From Methanosarcinaceae archaeon (GTDB lineage Archaea > Halobacteriota > Methanosarcinia > Methanosarcinales > Methanosarcinaceae): 8,584 nucleotides of DNA. Made by a program: the position numbers and the translations under genes. The notes beneath the pieces were generated by a model. The model made no database searches. It was not told the origin of the DNA and saw only the letters and a list, made by a program, of their open reading frames with translations. Where the stretch lies: assembly GCA_020793555.1 (NCBI GenBank), contig DQIO01000232.1:1-8584 (forward strand). Direction: 5' to 3'. Position 1 is the first letter of the stretch. Every line of letters begins with the position of its first letter. This document shows, piece after piece, positions 1 through 6,742 of the stretch.

Positions 1-2
1 GT

Positions 3-173
3 TTCGATTCGTATAGATTTGAATTTTACACTAAAAATATCAGCTATACAAATACAAGATTGTTTAGAATATATAAGAAATGTGTTTTCATTTTCATGCT
101 CAGGGATATCATCGAGGGTAATGAATCTTTATGGCTTATAATTGGATTATGGAACAGTGCCAAAGTTTCTTAA
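3..173 (+). CDS. Possible 3' end of an unrecognised gene cut by the left edge
   Basis: A reading frame is open from the first bases of the window to a TAA at 171-173, 56 codons without a stop. It begins FDSYRFEFYTKN and ends GLWNSAKVS. The middle is hydrophobic (residues about 30-50, CVFIFMLRD then LWLIIGL) and the first half is aromatic and basic. I recognise no family. In DNA this AT-rich a run of this length can occur by chance, perhaps a few percent per frame, so the call is weak. If real, it is the C-terminus of a plus-strand gene converging on tfb. An internal ATG lies at about 93, but no ribosome binding site precedes it. Confidence 0.25.
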   Translation, partial: FDSYRFEFYTKNISYTNTRLFRIYKKCVFIFMLRDIIEGNESLWLIIGLWNSAKVS

Positions 174-445
174 GCATAAGTATTAACCTGCTGCTCCCGA
201 ATTCCATTCCGAGGTCAGTGACGAACTATAATTGCATATCTTAAGGGCTTTGTTTTAAAAATCGAAATATATCCCGATTTTATAAACAGATTCCTGACTT
301 TTTACACAGGATGTACTTTATACACAAAGCCGGTTAAATACTAACCCAAAAAAGTGAAAGAGGGAATTGCGCATTAAAATTTTGACGCCGTTCCCAAATC
401 TATCTTCAAATAGTGTAAAACTAAATTTTGATCTTACACTTACAC
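174..445. other. Non-coding interval between left-edge ORF and tfb
   Basis: No frame of useful length is open on either strand here. The interval is AT-rich and contains a cluster of inverted repeats. GGCTTTGT at 246-253 pairs with ACAAAGCC at 324-331. AAAATCG at 258-264 pairs with CGATTTT at 275-281. TCCTG at 292-296 pairs with CAGGA at 307-311. GGTTA at 332-336 pairs with TAACC at 342-346. A run of six A at 348-353 gives six T on the minus strand, about 95 bases beyond the tfb stop, and may end the tfb transcript. A TATA-like ACTATAATT at about 225-233 could start a plus-strand transcript near 250. Confidence 0.4.
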
Positions 446-1459
446 TCACAGAATGATCTCAATATCGAGTTCTTCTGCCAGTTCCTTATACCTGTTCCTT
501 ATAGTGACTTCCGTAACACCGGCAACATCTGCGACCTCGCGCTGTGTCCTGCGTTCACCGCAGAGAATTGATGCGATATATATTGCAGCAGCCGCAACAC
601 CGGTTGGTCCGCGTCCGCTTGTCAGTTCCTTTTCAGATGCCTGCCTAAGGATCTCAACACTCTTTGACTGTACCTCGCCTTTGAGAGTAAGTCCTGAACA
701 GAACCTTGGCACGTAATCTATCGGGGATGTAGGCATGAGTTTAAGGGACAATTCCCTTGAGATAAAGCGGTATGTTCTGCCGATCTCTTTCCTGCTGACC
801 CTTGAAACTTCTCCTATCTCATCAAGTGTTCTTGGAACACTACACTGACGACATGCTGCGTACAATGCTGCAGCAGCAACTCCTTCAATGCTTCGCCCAC
901 GGATAAGGTTCTTGTCAACGGCTTTTCGATAAACGACAGCCGCAGTTTCACGAACAGTTCTTGGTAGACCAAGCGCGGATGCCATACGATCGAGTTCTGA
1001 AAGCGCAAAAGCCAAGTTTCGCTCTGTTGCATTGCTAACACGTATCCTACGCTGCCATTTTCTCAAACGATACAACTGCGCACGGTTCTTTGATGATATT
1101 GACTTGCCGTATGAATCACGGTTCCGCCAATCGATCATTGTGGATAGACCCTTGTCGTGAATGGTATACGTCATTGGTGCACCCACACGGGAACGCTTCA
1201 TGCGTTGGTCATGGTCAAATGCACGCCATTCCGGTCCCTGGTCAACAAACTCCGCGTCCACAACAAGACCACAATCCGCACAAACAAGTTCAGCACGCCC
1301 ATAGTCATGTTCAAGATTACGGCTCCCACATTCAGGACATTCAACCTTTGCTTTTACAACCTCTGCGGTTTTTTCTTGTTCTTTGCGTGCTTTGATCAAT
1401 GCACGTTTTGTTTCACGCTCAGATGTATCTGCATATCGTACTCTCTCAACTTCAGCCAT
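446..1459 (-). CDS. tfb: Transcription initiation factor IIB (TFB)
   Basis: Archaeal TFB binds the TBP-TATA complex, contacts the BRE upstream of the TATA box and recruits RNA polymerase. The 337 residues have the full family architecture. An N-terminal lysine- and glutamate-rich stretch is followed by a zinc ribbon with C41-x2-C44 and C60-x2-C63. Next comes the conserved B-finger/linker region (about 75-120, including GPEWRAFD and SRVGAP). Two cyclin-like repeats cover about 140-230 and 235-330. The helix-turn-helix in repeat 2 ([20 protein letters not shown], 305-324) is the BRE-reading element. The start is set by AGGTGA at 1467-1472, seven bases before the ATG. gar1 lies 133 bases upstream on the same strand, and a TATA-rich stretch between them suggests tfb also has its own promoter. 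The length is normal and no residues appear to be missing. Confidence 0.98.
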   Translation of the reverse strand: MAEVERVRYADTSERETKRALIKARKEQEKTAEVVKAKVECPECGSRNLEHDYGRAELVCADCGLVVDAEFVDQGPEWRAFDHDQRMKRSRVGAPMTYTIHDKGLSTMIDWRNRDSYGKSISSKNRAQLYRLRKWQRRIRVSNATERNLAFALSELDRMASALGLPRTVRETAAVVYRKAVDKNLIRGRSIEGVAAAALYAACRQCSVPRTLDEIGEVSRVSRKEIGRTYRFISRELSLKLMPTSPIDYVPRFCSGLTLKGEVQSKSVEILRQASEKELTSGRGPTGVAAAAIYIASILCGERRTQREVADVAGVTEVTIRNRYKELAEELDIEIIL

Positions 1460-1466
1460 TGTATCG

Positions 1467-1503
1467 TCACCTTAATTTTATAAATATAAATATAATATAC
1501 ACT
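1467..1503 (-). promoter_or_regulatory. tfb promoter and ribosome binding site
   Basis: On the minus strand a TATA-like stretch (GTATATTATATTTATA, from about 1500 downwards) precedes AGGTGA at 1467-1472, which lies seven bases before the tfb ATG. The AT run is long, so the exact TATA box cannot be fixed. The site implies that tfb can be transcribed apart from gar1. Confidence 0.5.
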
Positions 1504-1592
1504 TTGATATAAATTTCAGCATTCATATAGCAAAGATTGCATCCTGATCCTAATAGGTTAATATATCGGACAAATCCGGTTACTAATTCAAA

Positions 1593-1856
1593 TCATAGAA
1601 CATAAACACGCTCATCTGCATGGATATTTTGTTTTGGATCTGCACCCTTTAACAATTTAACATAGATGTATGGGTGAGCCACAGGCCCAATTATGCCACT
1701 TATTTTTCCAATTTGTTTAACGGATTTGTTCAATACAACCGAATTTAGCTTAGGTACTTTTTTCACAGAATTGGATTTGGACAAATCCGGTTTGTCACCA
1801 CGGATAATCAAACCCCGAGGTGCCGACATGTGTAAAACAGTTCCAAGTCTTTTCAT
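1593..1856 (-). CDS. gar1: H/ACA ribonucleoprotein subunit Gar1
   Basis: Gar1 is the small subunit of the archaeal H/ACA RNP (with Cbf5, Nop10 and L7Ae) that guides pseudouridylation of rRNA; it helps load and release the substrate RNA. The 87-residue protein opens MKRLGTVLHM, where the GxVLH pattern is typical. It carries the hallmark segment GKISGIIGPVAHPYIYVKL at 50-68 (six-stranded barrel, Gar1/Naf1 family), and the length fits archaeal Gar1. A TATA-like TTTATATG at 1878-1885 lies about 25 bases before the ATG, which implies a leaderless or nearly leaderless message. A second ATG four bases upstream is out of frame. The adjacent tfb on the same strand is an arrangement I recall from other euryarchaea and supports the identification. 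Confidence 0.93.
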   Translation of the reverse strand: MKRLGTVLHMSAPRGLIIRGDKPDLSKSNSVKKVPKLNSVVLNKSVKQIGKISGIIGPVAHPYIYVKLLKGADPKQNIHADERVYVL

Positions 1857-1877
1857 TCATCCCTCTCGACTTAATCA

Positions 1878-1885
1878 CATATAAA
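1878..1885 (-). promoter_or_regulatory. TATA box of gar1
   Basis: Minus-strand TTTATATG is centred about 25 bases before the gar1 start codon, the expected archaeal TATA-to-start distance if the message is leaderless. Confidence 0.5.
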
Positions 1886-1988
1886 TAGATATGAAAGTAA
1901 ATATATGAGGGGGGCATTCTATATAAGAATTTCGCAATACCTTTAATATCCATTTTTACACATATATAGCATTATACGAAACATATCT

Positions 1989-2035
1989 AAAAAATACCAT
2001 GATCGATGTTCATAATTTCCAGAATTTTAATTATG
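1989..2035 (-). terminator. Hairpin plus T-run after the permease gene
   Basis: Downstream of the permease stop, CATAATT (2011-2017) pairs with AATTATG (2029-2035) in a 7-bp AT-rich stem with an 11-base loop. Some 16 bases further along the minus strand comes a run of six T (1989-1994). In archaea the T-run alone can end transcription; the stem is weak and may be incidental. Confidence 0.4.
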
Positions 2036-2041
2036 ACAACA

Positions 2042-3100
2042 TTAATCGCTGGTTAGACTTTCTTCCGCTTTGATCTGTTCTTCGTACACTCGATATGCTG
2101 CAACTAATGCACCCAGTAATATCGGTGCAGCGAAAAGTCCTGCCAATCCGCCTACAAAAGCACCGCCCAAAAATGCGAGCATCAATAAAAGTGGGTGTAT
2201 GTGCGATTTTATGCTTGCAAAATATGGCTTTAAGACCAATTCAGGAGGTGCATATATCAGGAGTGACGCAACAGCAAAAAAGATAGCAGCACTTTGCAGT
2301 CCTGTGTCGAAGTAACGTAAAATTGAAAGTGGCAATATGACCATGTAGCCTGCAAACATCGGGATTATGGATGCTATGAATATAAGGGTTGCCAGTGCAA
2401 GTATGTGTGTAAAACCAAATGCATAGAATACAAACAGTGATGTTATACTGACAAAAAGTGCTGCGTATGCATTAGCAATAAAAACACCATTGAGTATCAT
2501 ATCAAGATGATATGAATATCTTTCAACAATGCTTTTCTGATGTTTTGGAGTCAACTCAATTATGGCATTATACAATCCATTCCCATCTGCAAGCAAGAAA
2601 AAGCATACTATTACTGATATCAAGAGATTTATAAAAAACATTGCTATGCTCTGTGCATATGAAACCACAGCTATTTTGCCAATAAGGGGTAGCAATGATG
2701 TTGAGACGTCCCATGTGATTTGCTGGAGTTGCTCATGAATACTATCCGGGATATTGATGTCCCTTATAAAGTCAAATATACCTCCGATCACTTGACCTTG
2801 ATTGTTAATAATCCAGGTTACCTGGTTAATAATTTCAAGTATACCACTGCCAAGTATGATAATTACAGGTGCAACGATGAACATTGTTGCAACAAATGCC
2901 CCAATTTTCCGGTGCCCTTTGAACTTTAAATAGATCGGGCGAGAGATGTATGCGAAAACAAGTCCTAACACAATGCCATCCGCAAGTGGTAAAACAATAA
3001 TGACTGCAATAACAAGAAGGATTGCAATGGCTATACTTATTGCAATCTTCCATTTGTAACGTATAAGTACGGAAATTCCATCAGGATCATTATTTACCAT
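2042..3100 (-). CDS. AI-2E family membrane permease
   Basis: A polytopic membrane protein of 352 residues, the usual length for the AI-2E (PerM/TqsA/YdiK-like) family. Hydrophobic segments lie at about 17-39, 43-55, 66-87, 145-170, 205-228, 232-256, 268-287 and 300-336. A soluble, more polar stretch covers 90-140, as in the family. The C-terminal signature HPLLLMLAFLGGAFVGGLAG (302-321) followed by FAAPILLGA is characteristic, as is ASIIPMFAGY at 243-252. Family members export small molecules such as autoinducer-2, or exchange Na+ for H+. The substrate here cannot be inferred, and archaeal copies are often annotated only as permease. The start is supported by AGGTG at 3105-3109, four bases before the ATG, and a TATA-like box at about 3137-3147. 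It appears to be a single-gene transcript. Confidence 0.92.
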   Translation of the reverse strand: MVNNDPDGISVLIRYKWKIAISIAIAILLVIAVIIVLPLADGIVLGLVFAYISRPIYLKFKGHRKIGAFVATMFIVAPVIIILGSGILEIINQVTWIINNQGQVIGGIFDFIRDINIPDSIHEQLQQITWDVSTSLLPLIGKIAVVSYAQSIAMFFINLLISVIVCFFLLADGNGLYNAIIELTPKHQKSIVERYSYHLDMILNGVFIANAYAALFVSITSLFVFYAFGFTHILALATLIFIASIIPMFAGYMVILPLSILRYFDTGLQSAAIFFAVASLLIYAPPELVLKPYFASIKSHIHPLLLMLAFLGGAFVGGLAGLFAAPILLGALVAAYRVYEEQIKAEESLTSD

Positions 3101-3136
3101 TGAACACCTGCTATCGATTTCACATTCAATTGAACT

Positions 3137-3147
3137 TTTAATATAAT
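3137..3147 (-). promoter_or_regulatory. TATA-like box of the permease gene
   Basis: Minus-strand TTATATTAAAA about 40 bases before the ATG. Transcription would begin near 3118, leaving a short leader that contains the AGGTG at 3105-3109. Confidence 0.4.
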
Positions 3148-3193
3148 TAGGTCAACAGTATTAATAATTCACTATCTGGGCACATTGTCATTG

Positions 3194-5248
3194 CTATTCT
3201 TGATTATTCGTAGATTTTATCGCAGAATCCGGCATGAGCTTATCAAAATATTTGATAACCACACATGCTTCTGTACACTTTCCACATCTTGTGCATGATT
3301 CATTTATGTGCAACCCGTTTCCGTCACCTGTGTTATTATCATTGATACTTATCGCATTTACCGGACAAACTTTGACACATATCCCACACCTTGTACATTT
3401 GTTCACACGCATCAGTTGTTTGGCAGTATCTTTAAAGAGGGCAAGTGCTTCCTCTTTTGTGCCGGCGTTTGCCAATATGCTGCCTGTTGCAAACATGTTG
3501 ATGCTACCATTATCAGCCTTTACCCGCAACATGCCGAGTTCTTCCGAATAAACATTTTTTCCAATGATATTCATCACATTTGCAGCATCGATTGGGGAGA
3601 CTCCACGTATTATACCTTCAACCGAAAATCCTCCAGCCTTGCATGGTGATACACCTGATGTAACATGTATACTGAATACTTCTCCATCATTCTTTTTGAC
3701 AGGAGTGATACCCACTCCAAGTTCCTTGGCAAGTTTCAACATTTTAGGGGGCAGTTCTTTCCAGCGCCAGAACCCGTGTTCTATGAAATCTTTTGACAAT
3801 CCATGAGTCTGCGCCCACTCAAGCAGATAACTGTTCCACCGGTTGTACATCTGGGGGTGCAATTCCCCCATCCTCTTATATTCGGCAGACAAGGCTGCAG
3901 GGCACAGGTGGCACCCGACCCTTTCAAATCCCATGTCATAGAGGGGATTGTATGCCAGGCCGCGCCAGTGAATATATAGCCAGACTTCGATCGCCCTCCA
4001 ATTTCGTATCGGGAATATATTGAGTTGATTTGGTACGAACGGGTTCAGCTCAGAAGCAGCAATACGGGCGCGGGAGAATGATTCGTGCTTTCGCTTCCCA
4101 TCGATCGTAAGACAGACTGCGCCGTTGTTTGCACACTCTTCAATGACCGTGCTTGCAGGTGCGAGTTTGCATACCTTACAACACCACCTGAAATCCTTGG
4201 CAGGCGGGCCAAAGTTTTTCAAATTCTCCCAAAAAGCCTCACCTGCATTTGCTTCATGTAAGTCGATGTTGTTCTGTTTGCAGTAATTCCTTGCAAAGTC
4301 AATTGTTTCGGGGAATTCAAGACCTGTATTTATAAGGAATGCTTTGACATATCTTTTTTTGAGTGCACTTTGTGCAAGGTCAAGTACTACAAGACTATCT
4401 TTTCCGCCACTGAATGAAATATGTACCGGCAATTTTTGGTGTTGTTTTTGGTTTGCGATTCCTTTTATGGTGTTCATGGCGTTTTTGCCAAGTTGCCTGA
4501 TATATGGCAGGTTGGCATCTATGACATCGCCCATATTCGGTATTTTAGGATTCATGACAGCAGGGTTGCTGTCGATCTTTTTGATTTTCAGGACAGCGCC
4601 TTGTGTAAAACTGAAATTGGCACTGTCGGTATATGCAGTCCCAAAACCTGTAAGATTTCCAGATACAACCAAAATGGGATCACCTTTTTTGATATCATCT
4701 GTGTAGCTTTCGATCAGGTCAAAACCGATGTTCTTTCCGCTCAAATGACGTTTTGATCTTTTTATCTCAACGGTTTTTTTGCCTGTATGGTTTAGTAGGA
4801 TCTTTGCACCTTCAACCATGAGATCGAACTTATAATCCATTACGGACAGGTCAAAACGCAAAACCCCGAAATGCAGTCCATCTACTATGACCTCATCAGT
4901 TTTGTCATCGCCGGGGATTTTGTTCATCAGGACTATCCTTTCTCCGATCGGGTCGCAGCCGTATGACGATACTAATTGGTCGGCAAGTATTTTACGTTCA
5001 AATGGTGAACAGAAACGTATATCTGCGGGTTGTGAAAGGTGCAACTCGGTGCCTTTGTTGTTACAGTTAGAACATTGCGACTCAATCAGTGGAACATTAC
5101 ATTCATGACACCAGAATATGTAGTCCTTTTCATAAGAAATTGGGCGATTGGTGTATTTTTTAGGGCGCATGCGCTCTTGCGTTCTCACTGGATATTGTTG
5201 GTGAGTATTTTTCTTTCTTGTACCCGTTTTGATTTTTTTTGGTTGCAT
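3194..5248 (-). CDS. PAPS reductase-like protein with zinc ribbon, PUA-like and ferredoxin domains
   Basis: A 684-residue multidomain protein. After a basic leader (1-40) comes a zinc ribbon (C47-x2-C50, C59-x2-C62). A PUA-like stretch follows at about 158-226 (KKGDPILVVSGNLTGFGTA). The PP-loop domain of the PAPS reductase/ATP sulfurylase superfamily begins with SFSGGKDS (278-285). It contains RWCCKVC (C356, C357, C360) and, 88 residues after the CC pair, C446-x2-C449. CC-x~80-CxxC is the [4Fe-4S] ligand pattern of Fe-S type APS reductases. A region of about 515-612 is unassigned. The C-terminus is a two-cluster ferredoxin (C618, C621, C624, C628 and C652, C655, C658, C662). The catalytic ECGLH-type C-terminal cysteine motif of assimilatory reductases is absent, so sulfonucleotide reduction is not certain; RNA or other thiol chemistry is possible. 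The ATG at 5248 is favoured by a TATA-like box at 5278-5286; M27 (5170) is an alternative start. Confidence 0.9.
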   Translation of the reverse strand: MQPKKIKTGTRKKNTHQQYPVRTQERMRPKKYTNRPISYEKDYIFWCHECNVPLIESQCSNCNNKGTELHLSQPADIRFCSPFERKILADQLVSSYGCDPIGERIVLMNKIPGDDKTDEVIVDGLHFGVLRFDLSVMDYKFDLMVEGAKILLNHTGKKTVEIKRSKRHLSGKNIGFDLIESYTDDIKKGDPILVVSGNLTGFGTAYTDSANFSFTQGAVLKIKKIDSNPAVMNPKIPNMGDVIDANLPYIRQLGKNAMNTIKGIANQKQHQKLPVHISFSGGKDSLVVLDLAQSALKKRYVKAFLINTGLEFPETIDFARNYCKQNNIDLHEANAGEAFWENLKNFGPPAKDFRWCCKVCKLAPASTVIEECANNGAVCLTIDGKRKHESFSRARIAASELNPFVPNQLNIFPIRNWRAIEVWLYIHWRGLAYNPLYDMGFERVGCHLCPAALSAEYKRMGELHPQMYNRWNSYLLEWAQTHGLSKDFIEHGFWRWKELPPKMLKLAKELGVGITPVKKNDGEVFSIHVTSGVSPCKAGGFSVEGIIRGVSPIDAANVMNIIGKNVYSEELGMLRVKADNGSINMFATGSILANAGTKEEALALFKDTAKQLMRVNKCTRCGICVKVCPVNAISINDNNTGDGNGLHINESCTRCGKCTEACVVIKYFDKLMPDSAIKSTNNQE

Positions 5249-5277
5249 TTGAATAGAACAGTTAGCCCTATCTATAA

Positions 5278-5286
5278 CTATAAAAA
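5278..5286 (-). promoter_or_regulatory. TATA box of the PAPS reductase-like gene
   Basis: Minus-strand TTTTTATAG lies 30-38 bases before the ATG at 5248, placing initiation near 5257 with a leader of about ten bases. No Shine-Dalgarno is visible, which fits an almost leaderless message. Confidence 0.5.
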
Positions 5287-5374
5287 TGGTTTGAGGTGGA
5301 ATGTATTCAGCGTTTGTTGTTTGTCCATCCGATATTTAAGAGAGGAAACAACAATGTATAAAGGATTTTGATAG

Positions 5375-5390
5375 AAAAATGGTTCAAAAA
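5375..5390 (-). terminator. T-run terminator after the lysine-rich ORF
   Basis: Just after the stop of the small basic ORF, the minus strand carries two runs of five T (5386-5390 and 5375-5379). This is the simple T-rich signal that archaeal polymerase can use without a hairpin. Confidence 0.4.
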
Positions 5391-5393
5391 GAA

Positions 5394-5531
5394 TTATTTT
5401 TTCTTTTTGTTCGCTTTTGCAAGTTTTTTCTTTGCATCTTTGCTTCCGGTAGCAGCCAGTTTTTCAAGTCCTTCTAATTTCACTTTTTTCTTAGCGCTCT
5501 TTCTTTGTATATCCTTCTTAGACATTGCCAT
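5394..5531 (-). CDS. Lysine-rich 45-residue microprotein
   Basis: This small ORF opens ATG GCA ATG and encodes MAMSKKDIQRKSAKKKVKLE, a middle segment GLEKLAATGSKDAKKKLAKA and a tail NKKKK. Seventeen of 45 residues are lysine, there is no cysteine or aromatic residue, and the middle could form a short amphipathic helix. I do not recognise a family. The charge suggests nucleic-acid or ribosome binding, but that is inference. A TATA-like AATATAAG at 5558-5565 is placed to start transcription about six bases before the first ATG, and T-runs follow the stop. Together these make a compact independent transcription unit, which argues for a real gene. The second ATG (5525) is an alternative start. 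No Shine-Dalgarno is seen. Confidence 0.6.
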   Translation of the reverse strand: MAMSKKDIQRKSAKKKVKLEGLEKLAATGSKDAKKKLAKANKKKK

Positions 5532-5557
5532 AGGAATGATACTTTAAGCCTATACTA

Positions 5558-5565
5558 CTTATATT
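5558..5565 (-). promoter_or_regulatory. TATA box of the lysine-rich ORF
   Basis: Minus-strand AATATAAG is centred about 31 bases before the first ATG. The predicted message would be nearly leaderless. Confidence 0.45.
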
Positions 5566-5681
5566 ATTCTAAATATGTGATATCACTTTCCGCAGATATC
5601 TGAAATTATTCCAAGGGAAAAAGGTCATGAGTGGCTATAAATTGGTTGGCGCGTAGTCTCAATTCCATAGCGTGTCTGCAT

Positions 5682-5798
5682 TCACATGTTTTCAAGATTG
5701 AAAAATACAAATCCCTTCTCACGCAGGTGTTTTTTATCTTTGATCTTATTTGTAACGAGCCCAAAATATTCCCGGCGGTTGCCATTGCTCAATTTCAC
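5682..5798 (-). CDS. Possible 38-residue ORF after mobB-moaE
   Basis: A GTG-initiated frame begins 31 bases after the mobB-moaE stop and encodes 38 residues: KLSNGNRREYFGLVTNKIKD early, ending KGFVFFNLENM. The composition (charged residues mixed with FGLV, FVFF) looks more like protein than the competing frames here. AAAGGA lies about 12 bases before the GTG, further than ideal. I do not recognise the family. It may be a real small protein at the end of the mobA-mobB-moaE transcript, or the N-terminal remnant of a longer gene. Confidence 0.35.
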   Translation of the reverse strand: MKLSNGNRREYFGLVTNKIKDKKHLREKGFVFFNLENM

Positions 5799-5829
5799 AA
5801 AACTTGATTATCCTTTAAGTCTGTACGAA

Positions 5830-6660
5830 TCAAGCATGGTCATGTACCCAAAACTCCCCATCAACAGTGATTTCCTTTTTCCATATTGGAACTTCATGTT
5901 TCACACGCTCGATCGCCTCACTCAAAACAGGGAACAACTGTGTCCTGTGGGATGATGCAACCACAATGTAAACAATATCTTCACCAGGCTCAACCCTGCC
6001 GGTCTTGTGATGGATTACAACATCTATGATCCCATCCTTCTGTTTAAGTTCGGTACATATCCGCTCGATACTCGCATCAGCCATTTCCTCATACTTCTCA
6101 AACTCAAGCACCTGTGTCTGCAGACCGTAGGTATATTCGCGCACAATGCCAGTAAATGTGCCTATCGCCCCTGCTTTACGAATCGCAGGATTCTTTTGCA
6201 CTTTCTTTATCAAAAGTTTAAGCGTCACCCTGTCCGGCTGGGCGCGCGTAAGTACTACAAGTTCATCGATGTTCCAGTCCGATCTCTCTGGCAGTGTTGC
6301 CACCACATTTAACAGATCTGGCACATCTTCCATGTCACCCAAAATAATTTTGGGAAGGTCGCTCTCCTTGTACCCCTCAACAACCGCAAAATCCATGCCG
6401 CCATCGGCAAGCGCATCCAGCGCCCTGTCAAGAGACGGGTCGCGCGCGATCGTGACAAGTTCATCTTTAGTGACCCCGACAACCACATCGGCACCGGCAT
6501 CAAAATGCTTGCCTGTATCTGTATCCTCTGGATTGAAACGATGGGGGGCCATGTGTTTTACAGTACCCACTGAACCGATACCTGAAAGCGCAGTAACTAA
6601 TCTGGAAACAAGCGCTGTCTTGCCGGAATTCTTGTGCCCTACAACAGAAATTACTTTCAT
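5830..6660 (-). CDS. MobB–MoaE fusion protein
   Basis: Two molybdenum-cofactor activities in one 276-residue chain. Residues 1-~150 are MobB-like, a GTP-binding adapter for guanine-dinucleotide attachment: Walker A GHKNSGKT at 8-15, the MobB-typical DTDTGKHFDAGA at 46-57, and AVVEGYKES at 92-100. Residues ~152-276 are MoaE, the large subunit of molybdopterin synthase, which converts precursor Z to molybdopterin with sulfur from MoaD. It has GTFTGIVRE at 167-175, HHKTGRVEPGE at 217-227, SHR at 237-239 and VPIWKKE at 257-263. K254 and K261 have the same seven-residue spacing as the two catalytic lysines of E. coli MoaE. No MoaD is nearby. mobA lies 82 bases upstream on the same strand. A TATA-like box at 6681-6690 also allows leaderless expression from the ATG at 6660. 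I recall such fusions in Methanosarcina relatives. Confidence 0.93.
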   Translation of the reverse strand: MKVISVVGHKNSGKTALVSRLVTALSGIGSVGTVKHMAPHRFNPEDTDTGKHFDAGADVVVGVTKDELVTIARDPSLDRALDALADGGMDFAVVEGYKESDLPKIILGDMEDVPDLLNVVATLPERSDWNIDELVVLTRAQPDRVTLKLLIKKVQKNPAIRKAGAIGTFTGIVREYTYGLQTQVLEFEKYEEMADASIERICTELKQKDGIIDVVIHHKTGRVEPGEDIVYIVVASSHRTQLFPVLSEAIERVKHEVPIWKKEITVDGEFWVHDHA

Positions 6661-6680
6661 GCAGGGGATTTAATTATTCA

Positions 6681-6690
6681 TAATATAAGT
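6681..6690 (-). promoter_or_regulatory. TATA box of mobB-moaE
   Basis: Minus-strand ACTTATATTA is centred about 25 bases before the ATG. Initiation would fall on or next to the start codon, which fits the lack of any Shine-Dalgarno (the bases before the ATG are CCCCTGC). Confidence 0.5.
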
Positions 6691-6742
6691 ATGCAACGTA
6701 ATGGAATGAGCATCAGGCACATGTTGTACAGCGCGCCGAAAT

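Noticed and set aside
1..30. T-loop-like TTCGATT at the left edge, a possible tRNA 3' end
   Set aside because: The flanking bases do not pair as a T-stem and no acceptor strand can be seen.
453..1483. Several plus-strand frames opposite tfb
   Set aside because: They are shadows of tfb and show no start signals or domains.
5606..5785. A 59-residue minus-strand frame beginning ATG GCA ACC GCC
   Set aside because: It overlaps the more protein-like 38-residue frame, has no ribosome site, and its cysteine- and arginine-rich sequence suggests no family.
6146..6673. Long plus-strand frame (175 residues) opposite mobB-moaE
   Set aside because: It is the antisense shadow of a gene with clear Walker A and MoaE motifs; its serine- and proline-rich composition is what that codon use gives in reverse.
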